Source: a virus
Direction: 5' to 3' (one strand)
IMG/VR virus record: IMGVR_UViG_3300025508_000075
Coordinates: 1-34,121 of that record
DNA length: 34,121 nucleotides
In this document: positions 21,771 to 29,891 of the stretch, in pieces
How the letters are laid out: each line of letters begins with the position of its first letter
How positions within the stretch are numbered: the stretch's first letter is position 1
Notes under the pieces: model-generated
What the model was told of the DNA's origin: nothing
Seen by the model: only the letters and a program-made list of their open reading frames with translations
Database searches by the model: none
Position numbers and translations under genes: made by a program

Positions 21771-21902
21771 TTATCTCCTTTTATTTTTACGACCCATATA
21801 CCAATCTCCAGGTTCATAATTCCATCTTTTACCATGATGACCCCTTATATCAGCATATAGCATTCTAGCTCTCACTATTAATTTTATAATTGACCTTACC
21901 AT
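21771..21902 (-). CDS. Small basic protein (43 aa)
   Basis: MVRSIIKLIVRARMLYADIR, then GHHGKRWNYEPGDWYMGRKN and KRR. An amphipathic basic helix followed by a Trp/Gly motif; no other small gene here has it. Overlaps the preceding gene by 7 bases and precedes the polylysine peptide by two bases. 'RGHHGKRWNYEPGDWY' looks like a conserved block; unknown function. Confidence 0.7.
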   Translation of the reverse strand: MVRSIIKLIVRARMLYADIRGHHGKRWNYEPGDWYMGRKNKRR

Positions 21903-22135
21903 TTTTTGCAAGACCAATATCTAGCACTAAATACATCCTTTGCAGTAGCACACTTGTGTCTTGCTCTAAATGATTTTCTTCTAGCAGGATTAGATTTTTT
22001 AATAGTCATATTAGCATCACCATATCTAATAATCTTTTCTTTCCCACCTTTACAGGCTTTGACTACAAATTTTTTACCACCTTGTACTTGTCGTCTAGGT
22101 GAATTACATTTCATTTTTGATTTATCTATTGCCAT
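21896..22135 (-). CDS. Basic phage protein with RRKSFRARHKC block (79 aa)
   Basis: MAIDKSKMKCNSPRRQVQGG, then KKFVVKACKGGKEKIIRYGD and NPARRKSFRARHKCATAKDV, ending SARYWSCKKW. Four Cys and many Lys/Arg. The 'VVKACKGGKEKIIRYGD' and 'RRKSFRARHKC' blocks recur in phages of many hosts as an uncharacterised group, possibly binding zinc and DNA. TAATG-type junction with the gene before it. Confidence 0.8.
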   Translation of the reverse strand: MAIDKSKMKCNSPRRQVQGGKKFVVKACKGGKEKIIRYGDANMTIKKSNPARRKSFRARHKCATAKDVFSARYWSCKKW

Positions 22136-22317
22136 TAATCTATTTTATCAACTCCATCAAAGTATTTATAATCAAATTCTACAACTCTACAATCATGTTT
22201 TTTACGCATGGACTTTTGTTTGTCTGCAAATTCAATAGCTTTATCTTCAGATTGAAAGATTGTATTAGTGAACATCTTATATTTATCATCTTGTTTCCAT
22301 ACCACACAATAAATCAT
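22135..22317 (-). CDS. Small protein (60 aa)
   Basis: MIYCVVWKQDDKYKMFTNTI, then FQSEDKAIEFADKQKSMRKK and VVEFDYKYFDGVDKID. Strand-strand-helix-strand, like a small ferredoxin-like fold. ATGA overlap with the secreted protein upstream. Not recognised. Confidence 0.65.
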   Translation of the reverse strand: MIYCVVWKQDDKYKMFTNTIFQSEDKAIEFADKQKSMRKKHDCRVVEFDYKYFDGVDKID

Positions 22318-22550
22318 GCTTTTACTTTTGGTTTAGGTGGAGGTACTACTACTTCCTGACAACCAAACTTTGAATATATTTGAAATTGATTTGTTTCTTG
22401 TCTGCCTATTTCTTTAGTTTTATCTAATGATTTTTGGTAACCATCTAATAAACAATCATAATAACTATCATATACTTTTGGAAAAGTATGTGGGTCTAAA
22501 CAAGTGTTGGCTATGGTACTGCACATAACTATTGTTAGCATTATTTTCAT
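22314..22550 (-). CDS. Putative exported Cys-containing protein (78 aa)
   Basis: MKIMLTIVMCSTIANTCLDP resembles a short signal peptide; then YDSYYDCLLDGYQKSLDKTK, FQIYSKFGC, and a Pro/Lys tail (PPPKPKVKA). Cys at about 17, 33 and 64 could form disulfides in the periplasm. Lies next to a coiled-coil protein, holin and lysozyme, so it may belong to lysis (spanin-like?), but no motif proves that. Confidence 0.65.
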   Translation of the reverse strand: MKIMLTIVMCSTIANTCLDPHTFPKVYDSYYDCLLDGYQKSLDKTKEIGRQETNQFQIYSKFGCQEVVVPPPKPKVKA

Positions 22551-22750
22551 TTATCATCCTTCTTATCCTCCAACTTTTTGATCTTATCATTAGCATCTTC
22601 AAGGTCTTTGGTTAAATGTTCTAATTTTTGCAAACATCTTTTGTTTGCTGAATCTTTAGATTTACCAGCATCCTGTAATTCTGCAACCTCTTGTTTCAGA
22701 ATACGAACCTGATCTTTATATTCGTTTATTAAATCTATATTATCAGACAT
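22547..22750 (-). CDS. Coiled-coil protein next to holin (67 aa)
   Basis: MSDNIDLINEYKDQVRILKQ, then EVAELQDAGKSKDSANKRCL and a charged helix ending KKLEDKKDDK. Mostly one long charged helix with Leu/Ile heptads. Overlaps the holin stop by TAATG. Could be a lysis accessory with the exported protein; unproven. Confidence 0.65.
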   Translation of the reverse strand: MSDNIDLINEYKDQVRILKQEVAELQDAGKSKDSANKRCLQKLEHLTKDLEDANDKIKKLEDKKDDK

Positions 22751-23139
22751 TATTTTTTTTTAAAAGTAGAAACACCTTTGATACCTAGAATTGTAGAAAA
22801 TGCACCGACTACAAGAGCTTGATAAAACATTGGAAGATTTGCAAACTTGTCAAAAAATATATCTATCTTTGCTTGTATATCTGGATCATCACTAAACACA
22901 GACCAAGCTAATAAAAGCAGAGGAATTGAGATCAGCACCAAACAAAATTCGTCTTTCCAATCATTTCTATGTGAATCAATAACAGCTTTTTTAAATTCTA
23001 CCTCACCATTTGCCATGCGTTCAGCCAATTTTAATTCAGCTACTGACTCTAATTCTTTAGTCTTTCTTCTATTGGAAGCAATAGACATACCAGTTTTAAT
23101 CATACCTGGAACTAATTTAGATGCTATACTTAACCACAT
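22750..23139 (-). CDS. Holin (GTA 3TM holin-like)
   Basis: 129 aa. N-terminal amphipathic segment (MWLSIASKLVPGMIKTGMSI), a charged helix, RNDWKDEFCLVLISIPLLLL as first clear span, then FYQALVVGAFSTILGIKGV as second, ending in a basic tail TFKKK. This is the layout of the 'holin of 3TMs, for gene-transfer release' family of alphaproteobacterial phages and GTAs. It forms inner membrane pores that release or trigger the lysozyme encoded next to it. TAATG with the lysozyme stop. Confidence 0.85.
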   Translation of the reverse strand: MWLSIASKLVPGMIKTGMSIASNRRKTKELESVAELKLAERMANGEVEFKKAVIDSHRNDWKDEFCLVLISIPLLLLAWSVFSDDPDIQAKIDIFFDKFANLPMFYQALVVGAFSTILGIKGVSTFKKK

Positions 23140-23570
23140 TATGACTTTGCACTCCTCATTTTTCCAGCTAACTTACCTGCTCTAGCTGGTGTTTGTTTTG
23201 CCCAAAGTGAGTCTAGCATTTGGAATGATGCCTCACCATAATCTTCTCTATCTAAAGCAGACCACATATTTTTAAATTTAGATACACCCCCTTCGCCTAT
23301 CTGATAAACCATATTAACAATTACTTCTTTAGCAATATAATTAATATTTCTTTCACCTATTAGTCTTTCAGCAGCTTGTAGTGTTCTGTTAAAATCTTCT
23401 TCAAATACTTTTTCACCTTCTTCTTTAGTGTATTCTATATCACTTTCATAATCATCATCAGGTGTTATCTTATGTCCATAAAAGATAGTATCAAATCCTT
23501 CTGAACATTTATAAATCTTTGGAACATAACCTTCACATAATTTAATTTCTTCTTTTAGTTCTTCGTACAT
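23139..23570 (-). CDS. Endolysin, T4-like lysozyme (GH24)
   Basis: 143 aa. Compare T4 lysozyme: E13 aligns with catalytic E11 (CEGYVPKIYKCSEGFDTI), C22 occupies the place of D20, and T28 that of T26, followed by YGH. So the E-8-C-5-T triad is used, a known variant of this family. The C-terminal lobe has VNMVYQIGEGGVSKFKNMWS and ARAGK. No signal peptide, so release depends on the holin. Cleaves the glycan chains of peptidoglycan. Confidence 0.92.
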   Translation of the reverse strand: MYEELKEEIKLCEGYVPKIYKCSEGFDTIFYGHKITPDDDYESDIEYTKEEGEKVFEEDFNRTLQAAERLIGERNINYIAKEVIVNMVYQIGEGGVSKFKNMWSALDREDYGEASFQMLDSLWAKQTPARAGKLAGKMRSAKS

Positions 23571-23683
23571 TTTTTCTCTCCAAGTTTGTTGTTAATCTTA
23601 TTCTCCATCTCCAAACAAGACCATATAATCTTCTGCATAAACATTCTAGTATTATCATAAATCTCTCCATAATTACACCTCAT
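23555..23683 (-). CDS. Possible small protein (42 aa)
   Basis: MRCNYGEIYDNTRMFMQKII, then WSCLEMENKINNKLGEKKCT and KN. Lies in the space between the Cys-rich protein and the lysozyme and overlaps the lysozyme start by 16 bases. Three Cys. A GGAGAG within the frame fits the ribosome site of a later gene, so expression is uncertain. Confidence 0.4.
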   Translation of the reverse strand: MRCNYGEIYDNTRMFMQKIIWSCLEMENKINNKLGEKKCTKN

Positions 23684-23690
23684 AAAATCC

Positions 23691-23888
23691 TTAATGTTTG
23701 CAGTTATCACAAGCACAAAGATCACCATCATACCAATGTGTATGTAATTCTTCTTTACAATGGCAGTTGCATTTACAATCTTTGCATTTCTTTTTTCTTT
23801 TCTTTTTTGGTGGGAAAAATACTTTATCTAATTTTTCTGACCAAGTATCAAAGAAACCTAAAATTTTGTATATATATTTATCCATCAT
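23691..23888 (-). CDS. Cys/His-rich small protein (65 aa)
   Basis: MMDKYIYKILGFFDTWSEKL, then VFFPPKKKRKKKCKDCKCNC, HCKEELHTHWYDG and LCACDNCKH. Eight Cys and several His after a Lys/Arg patch strongly suggest zinc binding, probably two sites. The hydrophobic N-terminal helix could contact membrane. ATGA overlap with the gene upstream. Similar Cys-rich phage proteins occur in marine phages; role unknown. Confidence 0.75.
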   Translation of the reverse strand: MMDKYIYKILGFFDTWSEKLDKVFFPPKKKRKKKCKDCKCNCHCKEELHTHWYDGDLCACDNCKH

Positions 23889-24097
23889 TCTAATATTAAT
23901 TTTTTAATTGATTTACTACCATCTATATTATTTTCTAATTCTGCTTTTGATTTAATACATTGGTAAGAAACATTATTGTCTATTGATCTTGAGGCTACTC
24001 TTTTACCCTTTAAACATTCACTCATAGACACTTGTATTCTATGTTCTTTAATTTCATTATTTACTATCATTAATAAAGCTACAACTGTTTCAATCAT
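23885..24097 (-). CDS. Small protein with hydrophobic start (70 aa)
   Basis: MIETVVALLMIVNNEIKEHR, then SMSECLKGKRVASRSIDNNV, YQCIKSKAELENNIDGSKSI and KKLILE. A short hydrophobic helix then a small soluble domain with two Cys, perhaps disulfide-bonded. The pattern 'NNEIKEHR ... CLKGKR ... YQCIKSKAELE.NIDGSKSIKKLI' recurs in marine phages; unknown function. Confidence 0.75.
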   Translation of the reverse strand: MIETVVALLMIVNNEIKEHRIQVSMSECLKGKRVASRSIDNNVSYQCIKSKAELENNIDGSKSIKKLILE

Positions 24098-24258
24098 AAT
24101 ACTTTACCTTTGTTCTGACCTTGTTTGATAACATATTTTTGTGTACCATGTTTGCCAGTTTCTACTTCTTTTTTTAAATTTTTTACAAAGTTCATTTGCT
24201 TTGTTTTTCTTTCCATATCACTAATGTACTCAACTATTTTTCTAGTAACTCTTTCCAT
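24094..24258 (-). CDS. Small basic protein (54 aa)
   Basis: MERVTRKIVEYISDMERKTK, then QMNFVKNLKKEVETGKHGTQ and KYVIKQGQNKGKVL. Ends in the ATGA overlap with the next gene and overlaps the membrane/coiled-coil gene upstream by 17 bases. Helix then basic tail. No family recognised. Confidence 0.65.
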   Translation of the reverse strand: MERVTRKIVEYISDMERKTKQMNFVKNLKKEVETGKHGTQKYVIKQGQNKGKVL

Positions 24259-24619
24259 TTGCTCTAACCTTATCTTTTAAATCTTCAATATCACTTAATG
24301 CTTTTTCTAATTGATCTCTTAAAAATTCTATATTAACTTTGTTAGTCATATTCATTTCTTGAGTTTCTTCCATTTTTTCTACAGACTTATAAAGATCCTC
24401 TAATAAAAAATGTTGCTCTTGATCTACAGGCACTTGTTCTGATTTTTTAAGCAAATCATTTTCAAACAATTCTCTTGAAGTTTCTAAAGATACTAATCTT
24501 GAAGTTAGCTCTGTGTATGCAAATACACCCATAGCTACTAGAATAATTAAACTAACAACTGTTTTCATTGGCATTTGCACAGCAGCCGATTCAGATATGT
24601 TAAGTGGTTTATTTTTCAT
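24242..24619 (-). CDS. Single-span membrane coiled-coil protein (125 aa)
   Basis: NISESAAVQMPMKTVVSLII, then LVAMGVFAYTELTSRLVSLE: one membrane span (about residues 19-37) and a long coiled coil to the end (IEFLRDQLEKALSDIEDLKD). The same design, with the ISESAAVQMPMKT opening, occurs in cyanophages and other marine phages of unknown role. It could be a virion or lysis membrane protein. Confidence 0.75.
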   Translation of the reverse strand: MKNKPLNISESAAVQMPMKTVVSLIILVAMGVFAYTELTSRLVSLETSRELFENDLLKKSEQVPVDQEQHFLLEDLYKSVEKMEETQEMNMTNKVNIEFLRDQLEKALSDIEDLKDKVRANGKSY

Positions 24620-24983
24620 AATCTACCATTATTAATTTTATACCTAATTTTTTTTGTTCTTTTGTAGGACTTCTACATATTCTGTAAGAACCTTTAGGTT
24701 TGTTTTTTAAACTTTTACCTTTGTTTGTTTTTCTATAGGTATTTGTTTTTATGTCTAGCAGTTGTATTCTACCATCTTTATCTACTATAACAATATCAAA
24801 TGGACAGGCAGGATCACAACTTTTTGCTACATAAAATCCTTGTTTTGTTAGATTAGCAATAGCTTCATATTCACCCACCACACCTTTAATAGATGTTTTC
24901 TTTTGTCTTGCAGAAATATCTATTTGATTAGACTTAAGACTAGATTGACTAGACTTGATATGCTTAATGCAGCTACGAACCAT
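24609..24983 (-). CDS. PD-(D/E)XK endonuclease-like protein (124 aa)
   Basis: GVVGEYEAIANLTKQGF (E38), CPFDIVIVDKDGRI (D63) and LLDIKTNTY (D77-I78-K79): a complete E...D...D-x-K set in the right order and spacing, as in archaeal-resolvase-like nucleases. Two Cys (C56, C60) flank the first Asp. A Lys-rich loop and 'SYRICRSPTKEQKKLGIKLI' complete the fold. Likely acts on branched DNA or on the packaging substrate; alternative is a host-DNA nuclease. The N-terminus overlaps the upstream gene by 64 bases. Confidence 0.75.
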   Translation of the reverse strand: MVRSCIKHIKSSQSSLKSNQIDISARQKKTSIKGVVGEYEAIANLTKQGFYVAKSCDPACPFDIVIVDKDGRIQLLDIKTNTYRKTNKGKSLKNKPKGSYRICRSPTKEQKKLGIKLIMVDYEK

Positions 24984-25126
24984 AATATCTTATATATGTT
25001 ATTTATTTTTTCATCCATGTGAGCTAGATGATTGTTCTTAATGGTATCAATCTTTTGATGTATTAATTTTAATTCACCTTGTAATTTAATTATGTCTTGA
25101 GAATTTTTTTGAGATTGTGTTGGCAT
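24920..25126 (-). CDS. Coiled-coil plus membrane span protein (68 aa), XhlA-like
   Basis: MPTQSQKNSQDIIKLQGELK, then LIHQKIDTIKNNHLAHMDEK and ILWFVAALSISSLVNLVLSL. A soluble helix followed by one C-terminal span, the layout of XhlA-type haemolysin/lysis accessory proteins. TAATG with the 1110-aa gene. Overlaps the nuclease by 64 bases. Confidence 0.7.
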   Translation of the reverse strand: MPTQSQKNSQDIIKLQGELKLIHQKIDTIKNNHLAHMDEKINNIYKILWFVAALSISSLVNLVLSLIK

Positions 25127-28100
25127 TATTTTTGAAACTCCTTAATTAAATTATTTAAATAATCTTTACCAATAGCATCATGTATAATTTTCATTTGATC
25201 TTTTGGTACTTTAGAAAAACTATATTCCATTAAATAAGGAACTAAACTTGCATCACCTTGTAATTCTTCCATAGTTTCTTTTCTAGCACCTTTAATAAAT
25301 TCTTTTATAACTAATCTTTTCATATTAATATCTAAAGATTTATAACCAGTAGAATCTACTAATGCTGATAAACCTAAATGTATTTTAGGAGCAAATACAT
25401 TTTTAAATGCTCTATCTAAAACTGGAATACCTGTACTTCTGAATATTTCATTGTATCTAAAATTTAAAATATCTAATTCTTTTTCTGCTGAATTTTTTTC
25501 TTGTCTAATTGTAACACCAGTAAATTCTGTAAAAACAGTAGATGGTATTTCTTTTCCAAAAATATTTGCACTCTCACCTTTTATAGGTCTTGCTTTATAA
25601 GTTTTTCCATCCTCTGATAATACTGCATGAGTTACAGATGTTCTGTCAGGAAGTTCAGCAGGATTAAATATAGATTTTAAATTATTTTCAATAGAATAAA
25701 ATGGATTTAATTTTGCATTATCTAAATTAGAAGTTTTAGTATCTTTGGCAGCTTCTATGTTTCCATCTACTGCATCTAAAAAACCCATATAAGTTTTAAA
25801 TGGTGTAAAATATTGTGATGCTATTTGACCTACTAATTCATTAATAACTTTAAATCCTTTATTGCTATCAGTAGTTGCAATAGATTCTAATAATTGATCT
25901 ACAAGAAATAAACCTGAACCACCTCTTGTACCTAAAAATACTTTTGCAAAATCTTTTGTTGTTCCTGTTATAGTTCCCAATCTTCCATCTTGCCATCTAT
26001 CTACAAAATCAGCCACAAATAAATATGCAGCTAATGGATTGTATGGAAAAATATCTATTCTTTTATTTCCTACTTTTAATTCATTCCATTTTTCACCAGC
26101 TATTTTGGAATCTCTAATTTGCATAGCAGTTCCAAATAAACCCCAACCTACTAATGATTTAACCATTCCACTTGTTTCACCATTTTTTAATTTTTTAAAA
26201 AAACTTTTTGTAAAAGTTCCTTCAGTAGTAAAAGAAATTGCTGCTAAAGGTATATCTGCAACAGTTCTTACACCACCTACAAAAGTTGGTAATGGGGAAT
26301 ATTCATATAAAAATTTTAATGAATTAACTAAAAATCTTGGAAAAGGAATTGCAAGAGAAAGTGTAAATGGAATTTTATTAACAAAATCAACAAATGCTTT
26401 ACCTATACCTTTTTCAGGAGTCGCTGCATAAGTTAATTCTAAAGCATGATCTACAGCAGCAGCTATGTCTTGTTTTCTTAATCTATTAATTAAATTTGGA
26501 TTATTAACTATTTCAGCTAAAGTTCTACCACCATATATGCTTTTATTATTTCTAACGATTGCATCTAATGAAGATAAAAATATAGCTCTCCTTACAATAA
26601 ATTCTTGAAATTTATTTAAAAAATTTAAAAGATCAGCACCTTTTTTTGCAATATTTAATGGAGAAAATTTTTTAATTTTTGCAACACCATCTACAGCAGC
26701 ATTTAAAACATCAGAACTATATCTTAAAAACAAACGATCATATTCTTTTGGTAATGAAGCTAATATTTTATTTACATCAGCTTTTACTTTTTTATGTCTT
26801 AAAGGACTAATTTGTCTAAATATATTTAAAAAACCTTGCATAGCTGTTACAGGGTTTGCTGATCTTGCTAAAGTTTTACCACTTAATTTTTGCCATAATT
26901 GATCTGCACCATATTGAAATGATTGATTTAAAACATCTATTCCAACTCTACCAGTTTGAGATATAAAGTTTCTCATAGCAGTTGACCACCTTCCAACCAT
27001 AGCTGCTTTACGAACACCATCAAGTTCTTTCATAGTTCCATTTAATAAATCAGTTGCATCAATGCCTTGAGCATTTAATTCATCAACTAAATTTTTAGAA
27101 ACTTTTCCATCTTTTAAAAATTTACCATAGGCTTTAGATAGTTGTGATAATCTATTAAGATTTTGTGCAGATGTTCTTGCACCTGATCTAAAAAAATCTA
27201 ATAATTCATCTGCTGTAAGTTTATGTTTAGTTAGTAATTTGTTAAAATCAGTTTCTTTAATTAATCTAGGTGTAGTCATTACATCATATATTTGATCGCT
27301 TATTCTAATGTTAGGATTTCTTTTAACTTTACCACCTTTTAAAACATCTTCAAAAAATCCTTCTATTTTTTTGGATGTTTTTTGGCTAATAATTTTTTCA
27401 GATACATCATCTAATCTATCAAAACTTCTTAAATCAATATCACCTTCTAAAGATTTAGGTTTAATAGTAGTTGCTTCTTCTACTTTTTCTGCAAGTTGTT
27501 TTCTTTTAGTATTAAATTTTTTTACAGCCTCATCATTGTTTTTTATTTTTTCAGTTTTTAAATTATTTTTTTTACCTCTAACTGCAAAACTTAATAATGA
27601 ATCTAAAGTAACACCAATTATACCACCTTCTATTGCCATTTTAAATCTAGCCTTATCTTCAGAATCTTGATCTGTTGCTTGTAAATATTCTGTAATGGGA
27701 TTTGCCAATAGAGGAAAACTTTCTACAAGATTTGACATTCTTGCCTCATAAGGTGAAAAAGAAAATTGAGCTGCAACTTCTCCAATCAATGTATTTTTTG
27801 CAACAAACTGACTGAATGCTCCTGCTTTAGTTGTAGCTTTTGGTATCTTTGTAATTAAATTTAAACTGTTCGCAGCTTTAGTAAAACCAAAAAATGGTAT
27901 TGCAAACCCAGCTAAATCTCTTGAAAATGATCCACCAAAATAAGTTGGTTCTTTTATTTTATCAAACTTTACATTTTCTAAAGGTCTTTCATCAAAAAAT
28001 TTTTCACCTAAATAATTAGTAAAATCTACAGTTGCTTGACCAGTATCTCTTATTGCTCCTCCAAAAGTTCTTTTTAATAAATTTTCACTAAAATTTTCCC

Positions 28101-28458
28101 AACTGTAATAACCTTCTTTTTCAATTATTTCTTCTATGTCTGGTTCTAAAGTTCCACCATCTAATATAGAACCTTCCATTATTTTTATACCTGCATTTAC
28201 TTCTTCTAAACTTCCTGGTTTAGGTAATTCTTTTTTGATGTCTTTATTTTTTTCTTTTATCTGATCTATTAAATCTTTATCAGCATCTTTGGATAATAAT
28301 TCTAATGGAGATATTTTAATACCTGCTTCTTCAGCAGAAACAAAATCTTCTTCTTTATTTTCTTCTGCAAGAATTTTGTTAAGTTCTTCTATATTTGTAT
28401 TTTGATTACTGCTTTCAGTTTCTAGTAGTTTTTTATTAATTTCTTCTAGGGTAGCCAT
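25126..28458 (-). CDS. Large internal virion / DNA ejection protein
   Basis: 1110 aa, the largest gene. Acidic low-complexity start (EELNKILAEENKEEDFVSAE), then mixed helical body with several hydrophobic or amphipathic stretches: DLAGFAIPFFGFTKAANSLN, FVNKIPFTLSLAIPFPRFLV, VKSLVGWGLFGTAM, TEFTGVTIR near the end. No enzymatic motif seen. Size, amphipathic segments and place beside the Gly-rich and Gln-rich proteins suit podoviral internal core/ejection proteins that form a channel across the cell envelope (T7 gp16-like role; no sequence relation claimed). SD GGGAG precedes the ATG. Confidence 0.75.
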   Translation of the reverse strand: MATLEEINKKLLETESSNQNTNIEELNKILAEENKEEDFVSAEEAGIKISPLELLSKDADKDLIDQIKEKNKDIKKELPKPGSLEEVNAGIKIMEGSILDGGTLEPDIEEIIEKEGYYSWENFSENLLKRTFGGAIRDTGQATVDFTNYLGEKFFDERPLENVKFDKIKEPTYFGGSFSRDLAGFAIPFFGFTKAANSLNLITKIPKATTKAGAFSQFVAKNTLIGEVAAQFSFSPYEARMSNLVESFPLLANPITEYLQATDQDSEDKARFKMAIEGGIIGVTLDSLLSFAVRGKKNNLKTEKIKNNDEAVKKFNTKRKQLAEKVEEATTIKPKSLEGDIDLRSFDRLDDVSEKIISQKTSKKIEGFFEDVLKGGKVKRNPNIRISDQIYDVMTTPRLIKETDFNKLLTKHKLTADELLDFFRSGARTSAQNLNRLSQLSKAYGKFLKDGKVSKNLVDELNAQGIDATDLLNGTMKELDGVRKAAMVGRWSTAMRNFISQTGRVGIDVLNQSFQYGADQLWQKLSGKTLARSANPVTAMQGFLNIFRQISPLRHKKVKADVNKILASLPKEYDRLFLRYSSDVLNAAVDGVAKIKKFSPLNIAKKGADLLNFLNKFQEFIVRRAIFLSSLDAIVRNNKSIYGGRTLAEIVNNPNLINRLRKQDIAAAVDHALELTYAATPEKGIGKAFVDFVNKIPFTLSLAIPFPRFLVNSLKFLYEYSPLPTFVGGVRTVADIPLAAISFTTEGTFTKSFFKKLKNGETSGMVKSLVGWGLFGTAMQIRDSKIAGEKWNELKVGNKRIDIFPYNPLAAYLFVADFVDRWQDGRLGTITGTTKDFAKVFLGTRGGSGLFLVDQLLESIATTDSNKGFKVINELVGQIASQYFTPFKTYMGFLDAVDGNIEAAKDTKTSNLDNAKLNPFYSIENNLKSIFNPAELPDRTSVTHAVLSEDGKTYKARPIKGESANIFGKEIPSTVFTEFTGVTIRQEKNSAEKELDILNFRYNEIFRSTGIPVLDRAFKNVFAPKIHLGLSALVDSTGYKSLDINMKRLVIKEFIKGARKETMEELQGDASLVPYLMEYSFSKVPKDQMKIIHDAIGKDYLNNLIKEFQK

Positions 28459-28466
28459 ATTACTCC

Positions 28467-29198
28467 CTATTGTGATTCAAGATATTTTTTGTATGGTATT
28501 AATTGTTTTGACTTATCATCATATACAACTGCTTGACCATTTAAATTATATACTATTCCTGGATTTACTTTACTTACATCAAGAGAACCATCCACCATAG
28601 GTATAGGAGGTGCTGTTTCTAATATTTTTTTTTCTTGTTTTTCAACAAATTCAAATGATGCTTGTAAAGAATTTAAATTAGGTTTTACTTGTTTATTGTA
28701 TAAATCTTTTTCAGCTTTATTTAAACCATCAAACCAATTATTAAAATCATCACCAGCAGCTTGTCCTTGTTTATACAAGGTTAATGCTTCTTTAGATAAT
28801 GTATTTGTTTTTCCTTTATTAAGATAAGCATTTAAAGCAGCTTTATATTCTTCACTTCCAGCTTTATAACCAGCAGCTTCTAAATTTTTTTGTAATTCAG
28901 TTTTAGCAGGAGTAGTTAATTTTTTAAGTTGTGCAGCCTGTGTTACTGCTGGAAAAGCACTTTCTAATGGGTCTTTACCTTTTAAACCTTGACCATATAA
29001 AGCAGCACCTAATAAAGCACCTTCAGGTATATTGCTTAATAATCCACCTTCAACATTATTCATTTTAGAAAAATTGTCTTGAAGTAATCCACCACCCATT
29101 GATCCACTTTCTCCAAGTAATCCTTGAGTTCCAACTTGTCCATAATCCATTCCTGGTGAACCATAAAGGTATCTTTTTAAATTATTTAATAATGACAT
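28467..29198 (-). CDS. Putative internal virion protein (243 aa)
   Basis: Gly/Leu-rich start (MSLLNNLKRYLYGSPGMDYG; GLLSNIPEGALLGAALYGQG), then a helical domain (ELQKNLEAAGYKAGSEEYKA; FNNWFDGLNKAEKDLYNKQV) and a small beta end (VYNLNGQAVVYDDKSKQLIP). The mixture of Gly-rich N-terminus and helices is like podovirus ejection proteins. Overlaps the 227-aa gene (TAATG). Confidence 0.7.
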   Translation of the reverse strand: MSLLNNLKRYLYGSPGMDYGQVGTQGLLGESGSMGGGLLQDNFSKMNNVEGGLLSNIPEGALLGAALYGQGLKGKDPLESAFPAVTQAAQLKKLTTPAKTELQKNLEAAGYKAGSEEYKAALNAYLNKGKTNTLSKEALTLYKQGQAAGDDFNNWFDGLNKAEKDLYNKQVKPNLNSLQASFEFVEKQEKKILETAPPIPMVDGSLDVSKVNPGIVYNLNGQAVVYDDKSKQLIPYKKYLESQ

Positions 29199-29881
29199 TA
29201 TATTAATCCTTTTAAATTTAAGTTTAATAGGTTTGGTTGTGCAACATATCCATACTGATCTTCTACAGATTTTAAGTTTAGTATGTTGGTAATGTTACTT
29301 TTAGCACTATTGTACCTTGTTTGCAAATCAGAAGATGCTTGTTGACCTATGTTTAAATTAGCAAAATACTCATTAACTATTGATGGTGTTGCTTCTGTTT
29401 GTGTTATTGCAAAAGGAGCTTGAGAAATAACCTGTGTTTGTATATCTCTATTATCTCCATCACCTCTTAAATTTTCAATATCTTCTAATGTAGGCTCACC
29501 CCCTTCAAATATACCTGCAAAAGGATTTTGAACACTATATCCCATAGCTGTTGCATTTTTATAAGCACCAAAAAGAGTACCACCAAAAGGTACAAGTAAA
29601 TTTAATCCTAAAGCAATAGCTTTATTTTTAGGATCAGTCATAGGACTAATCTCATATTGAGCTTTTTGTCTTTGTGCTGCTAATGCTTCTTTTGCTTCAG
29701 GTGAAAGTGGTGGTGTGTTTTGATATTGTACTGTAGGATCTTTATTATCATTATTACCACCAGCACTAGGTGGACTAAAATCTGGTTGAGAAGCATCTCT
29801 GCCTCCACCTTGACCACCAGAATATCCTCCTGATGATGATCCTCCAAAATCAGATTGTGAAGCATCTCTACCTCCACCCAT
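29198..29881 (-). CDS. Gly-rich putative internal virion protein (227 aa)
   Basis: N-terminus is two copies of GGGRDASQ(S/P)DF around a GGSSSGGYSGGQ linker (residues 2-34), then a disordered Pro/Asn stretch, a helical hydrophobic segment (NKAIALGLNLLVPFGGTLFG) and a soluble C-terminus (FANLNIGQQASSDLQTRYNS). Probably ejected with DNA. Good Shine-Dalgarno AAGGAG. The smaller frame 29680 in the other phase is a shadow. Confidence 0.7.
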   Translation of the reverse strand: MGGGRDASQSDFGGSSSGGYSGGQGGGRDASQPDFSPPSAGGNNDNKDPTVQYQNTPPLSPEAKEALAAQRQKAQYEISPMTDPKNKAIALGLNLLVPFGGTLFGAYKNATAMGYSVQNPFAGIFEGGEPTLEDIENLRGDGDNRDIQTQVISQAPFAITQTEATPSIVNEYFANLNIGQQASSDLQTRYNSAKSNITNILNLKSVEDQYGYVAQPNLLNLNLKGLI

Positions 29882-29891
29882 AAATATCTCC

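Noticed and set aside
26039-26431. Plus-strand 130-codon frame
   Set aside because: Lies wholly within the large ejection protein gene, with no ribosome site; shadow of AT-rich coding.
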